Shown: one piece after another, positions 28,345 through 34,384 of the stretch
Numbering within the stretch: the stretch's first letter is position 1
How the letters are laid out: the number at the start of each line of letters is the position of its first letter
NCBI RefSeq assembly: GCF_001039355.2
Contig: NW_019776095.1
Span: 76,600-110,983 of the forward strand
DNA: 34,384 nucleotides
Direction of reading: 5' to 3'
From: Lingula anatina
Taxonomy: Eukaryota > Brachiopoda > Lingulata > Lingulida > Lingulidae
Notes under the pieces: generated by a model
Databases searched by the model: none
What the model was told of the DNA's origin: nothing
What the model saw: only the letters and a program-made list of their open reading frames with translations
Translations under genes and position numbers: made by a program

Positions 28345-28678
28345 CTAAAAACAAAGTGTATGTCTGTAAAGAAACCCATCAGTCGCAATGATAATGAAAA
28401 GATGACCACTTGGTTGCACCAAGAACCATATATATTACATGTATAATATGATTTCCACTTACACTTTTTCCATCTTTATTTCATTTGTTTTAGAAGACAT
28501 TTATGATGGAGACAATAGCGATATCTTTGAGGATTGTGGTAAATGTATATGCTGTTTAATTTTGAAACAGTTGTAAAAATTGTTTGTGCCACATTTTTCT
28601 TATCTAAAGCGTAACAATGTTTAGACACATATTAATGTAGCCGATGCAATAATTTACATGGACGTATCTGTGTACAGG

Positions 28679-28775
28679 CGATGCTTGACTTTTGATCTCA
28701 ATAATAAAAAGCGATGCTTGAATTTTTATCTCAATAATAAACAGGCGATGCTTGACTTTTGATCTCAATAATAAA
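28679..28775. repeat. Three-copy 33-34 bp tandem repeat
   Basis: Units start at GCGATGCTTGA (28678, 28711, 28745) and each ends ATCTCAATAATAA. Lies in the EGF-CCP2 intron of copy C. Confidence 0.85.
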
Positions 28776-28895
28776 GTTTGACAAATAACATTGTTTTCAA
28801 TGTTGTTTTCAAGTTGAAGGCATTAGAAGGAACATATTATTACAAACAGAATACATTGTTTTCAATGTTATTTGTCAAACTTTATTATTGAGATC
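28761..28895. repeat. Perfect 33-bp inverted repeat overlapping the tandem array
   Basis: GATCTCAATAATAAAGTTTG and the following ACAAATAACATTG (28761-28793) recur as the exact reverse complement at 28863-28895, 69 bp apart. One arm is the last tandem unit, so the array and the hairpin share sequence. Confidence 0.8.
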
Positions 28896-28918
28896 AAAAA
28901 GATAAAGGTCCCACTTAC

Positions 28919-29047
28919 CATTAGAACACTGGTCACCAGTACGTCCCAGGTTACACACACACTCCTCTGAAGATGTATTTGTTTGTGAGATGTATGTTCT
29001 CAAACACGTTCCTCCTTTAGAGCAGGGGCAGTTGTAGGCGGGATTAG
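28919..29047 (-). CDS. Copy C exon 4: EGF-like domain
   Basis: 129 nt, acceptor CCTATAG, donor GTAAGT, phase 1-1. NPAYNCPCSKGGTC ... ECVCNLGRTGDQC. Intact. Confidence 0.8.
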
Positions 29048-29359
29048 CTATAGGAAATAGCCCGTTACATTGTTGTTAAACAGGACTCTACAGAAATGAT
29101 TGACGATTACTATTTTGATTACGTACATGAAAGTAAAGCTAATTTCTGAAAGGTGGTTGGCACAATATACCGGTAATAAGTCTGTGACAGACCACCGCCA
29201 ATACATTTCAGTACATGCTTGGTAATATTACTCACCGAATATTATGTCGACATTTTCCTTATTCATCTCCATATTAAGTTCATAAATAAAATGAAAAGCA
29301 CAAATCTATAAATGGCAAACCGATGTTAATACAAATAACTGCTTCTAATGACATCTTAC

Positions 29360-29578
29360 CAAGACATAGTTTTATTTGATAGTGATGTAGATTTCCAATG
29401 TAAAGGCTATTGCACGCCTTAGAAGTGTCAATAAACCAACAATGTCCATCCCAGTCAACGGCCTCACAAGTTGGGTCATCTTTACAGGCCTGTAAACAGC
29501 GAGATAATGGTCTATAATCCTTCCATGAGCCTCCACTGACGCCCCTTTGCTCGTATACATACAACACGTACTCTGGTA
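29360..29578 (-). CDS. Copy C exon 3: PAN/apple-like domain
   Basis: 219 nt, one codon shorter than in A and B. YVLYVYEQ, SRCLQACKDDPTCEAVDWDG, CWFIDTSKAC, KLCLG. Intact. Confidence 0.8.
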
Positions 29579-30095
29579 CTGAAAGGAATGGGTGAATTTC
29601 AGAAATATCACAAAACACACTTTTAGCCACAAAACTATATTGGAAAAGAAAAAAAACTAAAACATATTTCGAGATCAATGCGGCCTTTTCTAAATCTTGC
29701 ATATTAATAGTACTTAAAAGTATGCCCTGGGAATCGACCAACCTCTCTCCCTATAAAACAGACTTGTAGTTACTAAATGATGTTAACTGGTTGTACCCCG
29801 TGGTACGTTGGTAAATCAGTGGGAACACTGAACATGTAAACACCCCAGTTCCCACGAAACGTTCGCCATTGATCGATGCTAAATTCTGCTCCAAACCCAT
29901 GCCACATTCCAATCCACAGTTAAGTTTAACCCTGAATACACCTGTGTAAGAAAATTGCAGAAAACGTGAAGATATCGTAGCTATAATTTCATTGGAAAAT
30001 AGAAATATCTCGCTTTGATAATAAAGATAAAATATAGCGCAACAAATACAGGACAATTTTTGAAGACAGAAATTTACAGAGAAAGAAATACTCAC

Positions 30096-30275
30096 ATCCA
30101 CATACTGGAGGTTCCTTATCAAACTCGTCCTCTCTGTCAGTACACGTGATTGTAAGAGAACCGTATATATGGATATAAGGAGGAGTAACACACGTGTAGG
30201 CAACACTTTGTTGACTGTTAACGCGGACAGCAGTTGGAGTTCGACTGGAATGAGGAACGTCTGGCACGACACAAC
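30096..30275 (-). CDS. Copy C exon 2: CCP1 (sushi)
   Basis: 180 nt, phase 1-1. CVVPDVPHSSRTP, SVAYTCVTPPY, LTITCTDRED, PPVCG. Intact. Confidence 0.8.
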
Positions 30276-31164
30276 CTAAAATATACATAGGAACAGGTGA
30301 CTGATTTTTTATTTTTATTTTTCTATTTTAAAGTTGTGATATATGTGAACGTAGATCATTCTTTCAATCTTTCAAAGTCAGGCCCAAATCCACAGGTTGA
30401 ATAAATTTCTAAAAGTCATTATTCAAGCTCCCAAAGATAATTCAATTCTTTACTTTAATCGAAGCTGAGTTTTCAAAACAGTTATAGATGTACATCATAT
30501 AAACTATATGTGTGCGTAAGATAAACGGACAATATAATTCTAGCGACAAATTTTTCGCGTATGCAACGCCTTTAACTATTATTCGGTACAAAAGAATACT
30601 GCTGGAGTATCACGTACCAGGCGGACAAATTTCGGCATATAAGTAAAATCACCAGTCACATACATAACGTACTAAAATAGTTACATCACATCTGTGTATT
30701 GACGAGATAAAACTTTTCTAAATTTGGGGGCCGCGACCACTCCTCTTGAGAAATTATAGGTGAGACCAGTGTCTTGTCTGACTCAAAATAGCAAAAATAC
30801 CATGCGAAATAATATCATCTTGAGAACAAACTTTTGAAACAAGCACGTAAACCCAAGCACTGCATGATCCAGGATTTTGGTAAGGCGTAAAAGGAGGCGG
30901 AATGAAAAGTACCTTGCTTACATTTGCTAAAATATATATACATAAATCAGTAGAGAAGGATGGTTTTATTGAACAGTGTAGGGTATAGGGATGGAGGATG
31001 TGTTTGAGTTTATCTCATATCGCACTTTTAATTAATTTTTTAGGGGATGGGGTGGGGATGGGGGTTGTACAGTGTGGAGATGAGAGAAGGAGTACATTTA
31101 CCTCTGAAGTTGGGAGGGGGAGGGGCACGGACCTCCTGTGTGAAAACTGCATGGTTCCACTTAC

Positions 31165-31259
31165 CTGCGTGGCTTCCTTGCCATCCACGAAGTAAACAAA
31201 ATATCAAAAAAGATTTTTAAAATGCTCGACAGTCCTTTTATTGTCTTGTTGTCCTCGCC
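31165..31259 (-). pseudogene. Copy C exon 1: signal-peptide exon without ATG
   Basis: Aligned with copy A (AGATAATGAAAGG), copy C reads AGACAATAAAAGG: ATG became ATA (31239-31241). A 1-bp insertion in an A/T run shifts the hydrophobic segment, and the frame entering CCP1 has TAA upstream. Splice sites (CATTTCAG, GTAAGT) are preserved. Confidence 0.75.
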
Positions 31260-32159
31260 CTGAAATGAATGTCAAATAAAAGCGTTTTGATGTGGAAAAC
31301 AAAGATCCATGCTTGAATAATATCACCAGAGAGGGTTACTCATTATCAAATAAAGATTAATTCTGGTAAACAAAGCAACATGTATTTTTAAGCACGTTAC
31401 AAAAAAGTTCAACCATTTTCTATGTGCAGCTTTATGTGATATTAGAATAACAAACATACAATATAAATAAATAAATAAATAAATAAATGGTATATACACA
31501 ATCGTTGACAATGAAAGCGAAAAAAAAAAGACAGAAAAGACAAGAGGATCCATATGTGGTCATGTGGATGGAAGTGATATTATCAAAATTGCGACTTGTA
31601 GAGTGCTAACAAACAAACTTCAAAACGAACACACTTAAACGAACAGACTTAAAAACGACTGACTAACGAATTAAAAATATAAGAATGAATAAATACATTT
31701 CTAAAAAAATCAACCGGGCTTTTCCTCTTAGATCTTTGATAGAAAAAATAACCAACTTTTTAATTGAACCAACAAAGAAGCAAATAATTTCAGGCACTGC
31801 AGCATGTGTCAGCTATGCCTTAATACTAGACAACCACGTGATGTAACTTATTAACTTTATTAGTTGAGTAACTTCTGATAAGGTAGCATGCCTTTTTTAT
31901 TATCTACTTTTTATCTACCTACTCGTACATGTACCCTCCTTATATGTGGTGTTCCGAAGGAGTGTTCGTCCTTTATGAAGGACAAACACTCAAACCTTTA
32001 TGGTCACTTGTTTTCAAACCCACCAATGCCAAATTAAAGGCATTTAGGTGGCGTACCTGTGCTGGTATAGTTTATGCAATTGAAAATTTGAAAGCTTGTC
32101 TATGACGTATAAGAGTCACCTAAATTCCACCCCTCCCCCTACTCCCTGAACATGGACTC
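31260..32159. other. Leader intron region upstream of copy C
   Basis: Resembles 10961-11240 upstream of copy A in part, with a (TAAA)n tract at 31462-31488. No exon recognised. Confidence 0.5.
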
Positions 32160-32664
32160 GTGAAAGAGAGTAAAAAAACTGTATCGCAAGCACACTTTAG
32201 GACCTATTAAGTTGAACCGGCCAGGCCGTATACTCCTCCATTTGAAAAAGGTCCAAGTTAACGCTCACTGTAAAAAGGCTTTATTTAATAAGTCCAGGTT
32301 GTATCTTTCCACCACTCCCCTGTTCTCAAGTCGTGTAACTAAGATCTCTTACCAGAGAAGCGCGATCAAATCGCTGTGCCGCCTTTCTGTCACAACTGAC
32401 TGTGGTGTCTAGAAGTCCACAACTTTTGGTGGCGTGAAGCGAGAAAGTGACAAATCGTAATCATGCTGTATTATCACGGTTTATATTGCATACACTGTAG
32501 GCCTTATAACGGAATTACAACTTGAGACAAATACGGCCCAGGCTCACTACTGTGTTTATTCTGACCACAGTAATGGTGATTAAACATGTAACAATGACAT
32601 TTTGTCATTGAAAGAATCATTTACGTAGAACATGTCGCTTACTGTACAAAGCATTTACACTTAC

Positions 32665-32815
32665 CTGCCTGGTCCCTTACAGTATCAAAGACACGATTCA
32701 ATCCTCATCAATGCACATCAATTCTTTCGGAACATCTTGGCTTTTCTGCTGCTTGCATGTACTGATTATAGCGCATGTACATGTAACAGGTATTATACTA
32801 ACCCGATTTTTTCTA
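32665..32815 (-). promoter_or_regulatory. Putative promoter and leader exon of receptor copy C
   Basis: Conserved minus-strand stretch with a TATAAT-like element, ending ACCAGGCAG|GTAAGTG at 32665; it would splice to the acceptor at 31259. Confidence 0.5.
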
Positions 32816-32920
32816 TAGCCAAATTTCTCTCTGTTGAATGACCTTAAAAAGATAAGGCTTGTCAAAGTATGGCGAGGCCTATGTGCGTATCTGCGGAGTT
32901 TTGTGAACAAGGAAGTGACC

Positions 32921-33107
32921 TACCCTCTACCAGGGCGAGTGACAGATTTTTTACAGATATTCACAGATATGCCTCTAGCTAGATAGATGGTCATTTAGGG
33001 CTCAACCTCTGTTGCAACTGAGTTGAGCCCTAAATGACCATCTATCTAGCTAGAGACATATCTGTGAATATCTGTAAAAAATCTATCACTCGCCCAGGTA
33101 GAGGGTA
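32921..33107. mobile_element. 187-bp foldback MITE with 9-bp target duplication
   Basis: Two 86-bp arms differ at three positions around a 15-nt loop (CTCTGTTGCAACTGA). GAAGTGACC flanks both sides (32912-32920, 33108-33116), and R1 has a single uninterrupted GAAGTGACC at the same place. A 9-bp duplication fits Mutator-like elements; termini TACCCTCTACC. High arm identity means a recent insertion. Confidence 0.9.
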
Positions 33108-33180
33108 GAAGTGACCCATTTTATATTTTACACGACGCATGGTGTAGCTCTGTGTTAACAACAAAGCTACTAAGGGGGAA

Positions 33181-34046
33181 CGATAAATGAATTTTTTGTC
33201 GTTTAACGAGTCAACGTATATGTGTTAGAGAAGCGAGTCAGGTGAGGAAATGAGTTCATAGAGCGGGGAATTTGGGTTGCGCAGATTGAGTATTGCGCAT
33301 TAGTATAAAAGGAATAGCGAGACGAGTTTTCATTCGAGACTGTTTCAGCCGTCTGCGTCAGACTGGTGAAGTAAATCGCAAATATGTGATAAAAGAATAT
33401 TTTAAACAGTATAGATGGCATTCTAAGAGATTATAAGCGGGTCAGAGAAGTAATGTTTATAAGAGAAGGTACAAAAGGAGCCAGTTGCAATAAGCTGATG
33501 TATTGAAAAAGGGTATTTTGTAGTATTCATGAGTGTATTTTAAACAATAAAAGATGAAAGCGGGGTGTAGGTAACAAAGAAGAGGTGGTAGTAGTGACGA
33601 GACTGAGAAGGTGATAGTTTCTGATGTACAGTTAATTCATGGTATGTACGCATTCGGTAATACATATAAGAATGCAACCATTAAAAGGGTTTATTGAATT
33701 GTATAAAAGGTGGAGACCGAGATGTGTGGAGAGACATGATCGCCAACGCTGAACAGCAGGACACTAAATGACGATGATAAATGTGGTTAAAATTTGGATG
33801 TGTACAACAAAATAGCAGATGTACTGGATATGAGAAGTTGGTAGAGGGTTATAGTTTGAGAGTGGGTGAAGTACAGTTAATGCGTGGTATGTACGCATAA
33901 TGCGACGCAGACAGGCATGCAACAGCTCATGGCAAGGGTTAACGAAATAAAATGATTTGAATTTGATGCAGTGTTTGGGTGTTTTCGTTGCGAGTTATTA
34001 GACAATAAATGATTTATATACGATTAAGTGAAACGAATAAGAATAT
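33181..34046. mobile_element. About 0.87-kb insertion in R3, unassigned
   Basis: Defined by absence from R1 between GGGGGAA and AATAACAATGG. It contains a TATAAAAGG motif near 33306, AATAAA motifs near both the middle and the right end, and a divergent direct repeat (ACAGTTAAT..., at 33628 and 33873). A solo LTR is possible, but clean TG...CA termini and a target duplication were not found. Confidence 0.55.
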
Positions 34047-34384
34047 AAACATGAATAACAATGGTACCAACCTCTGTTGCCACTGCCCTGTAATATTTTA
34101 CTACTACAGGTACTGTTGAAGACACTGCAATGCTATTTATTCAGACTGCAGAAGTTGATAATAAAGTTTAACTTGTAATGTAACAGCTTAATGTTCGGTA
34201 CATTCACTGATCATGCAGGCAGAGCACACGCTGTCTTCATACTTTTCGTGGCTTATAAGGCGTTATCTCTTTTGTCTTACCTTGTACTTTAAAGATATTT
34301 ATTTAAATACTCTAGGTCTCAGATGCCACAGCTAATCAACAACAGAAGTATTTTGTCGCTCAAGTACGTGTACCTTATCGCATG

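Larger units (their letters stand above)
21497..31259 (-). pseudogene. Receptor copy C: disrupted CCP-PAN-EGF-CCP4 receptor with a different tyrosine-rich tail
   Basis: Exons: 31165-31259 (signal peptide, start lost), 30096-30275 (CCP1), 29360-29578 (PAN), 28919-29047 (EGF), 28260-28344 plus 23951-24057 (CCP2, split by a 4202-bp insertion), 22958-23515 (CCP3-5, intact), 22367-22502 (TM), 21497-22019 (tail). Removing the insertion and one TAA target copy gives a 189-nt CCP2 exon, identical in length to copy A, so these exons were one gene. The start codon position reads ATA and the leader has a 1-bp length change. The rest is open, and the domain order equals A and B. The tail (about 174 residues) shows no similarity to theirs. 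As it stands the full-length receptor cannot be made; transcription from another start is possible. Confidence 0.8.
32160..34352 (-). repeat. Upstream block copy R3 (5' of receptor copy C)
   Basis: Homologous to R1, but interrupted by the hairpin element at 32921-33107 and an insertion at about 33181-34046. After each interruption homology with R1 resumes exactly: GAAGTGACCCATTTTATATT, then AATAACAATGGTACCAACCT. Confidence 0.75.

Noticed and set aside
28679-28775. CRISPR-like array
   Set aside because: Three directly abutting units without spacers in a eukaryotic intron; a simple tandem repeat.
29751-30272. 173-codon minus-strand ORF
   Set aside because: Reads through CCP1 in the wrong frame into an intron; the sushi frame is at 30096-30275.
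21497-31259. Treating 21497-24057 and 28260-31259 as two separate genes
   Set aside because: The two half-exons sum to exactly the 189-nt CCP2 exon once the TAA-flanked insertion is removed.

Overview
This is eukaryotic DNA, AT-rich, with short spliced exons (39 to 564 nt), GT-AG introns of a few hundred bases, many microsatellites and many small inverted-repeat elements. The protein content is metazoan: sushi/CCP, PAN/apple and EGF modules on a membrane receptor, with a tyrosine-rich tail carrying SH2-type motifs. A marine invertebrate is the best guess; I cannot fix the phylum from this window alone.

The core is a cluster of three copies of one type I membrane receptor gene. Copy A (minus strand, about 5359-10960), copy B (plus, 14770-19827) and copy C (minus, 21497-31259) share the order signal peptide, CCP1, PAN, EGF, CCP2, one exon with CCP3-CCP4-CCP5, transmembrane segment, cytoplasmic tail. 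Almost every ectodomain exon is phase 1-1. Tails of A and B carry EYMSL, YVNV/YANV (Grb2-SH2-like) and SxYTxL (ITIM-like) motifs. In A this module is duplicated with an exact 210-nt period. The tail of C is unrelated in sequence but just as tyrosine-rich.

Each copy appears damaged at a different place. A has a 1-bp deletion at the start of the CCP3-5 exon, B an in-frame TAA in the same exon, and C a lost start codon plus a 4.2-kb insertion that splits its CCP2 exon (16-bp terminal inverted repeats, TAA target duplication). The damaged exon of A and B is phase 1-1 and could be skipped in frame.

Upstream of A and C lies a conserved block with a putative promoter and a 5' leader exon ending in a conserved splice donor. 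A third copy of the block sits at 2676-3635 with no receptor gene attached. Its expected place is occupied by a minus-strand gene (1-2431, running off the left edge) for a SWIM zinc finger / YqaJ-type nuclease / PHD-finger protein, of a kind often multicopy in invertebrates and linked to DNA transposons.

The remainder is mobile-element debris: a near-perfect 187-bp hairpin with a 9-bp target duplication, several MITE-like elements (two families present twice), an approximately 0.87-kb insertion in the third upstream block, a decayed hAT-like transposase, and tandem or inverted repeats. No tRNA, rRNA, CRISPR or prokaryotic operon structure was recognised.
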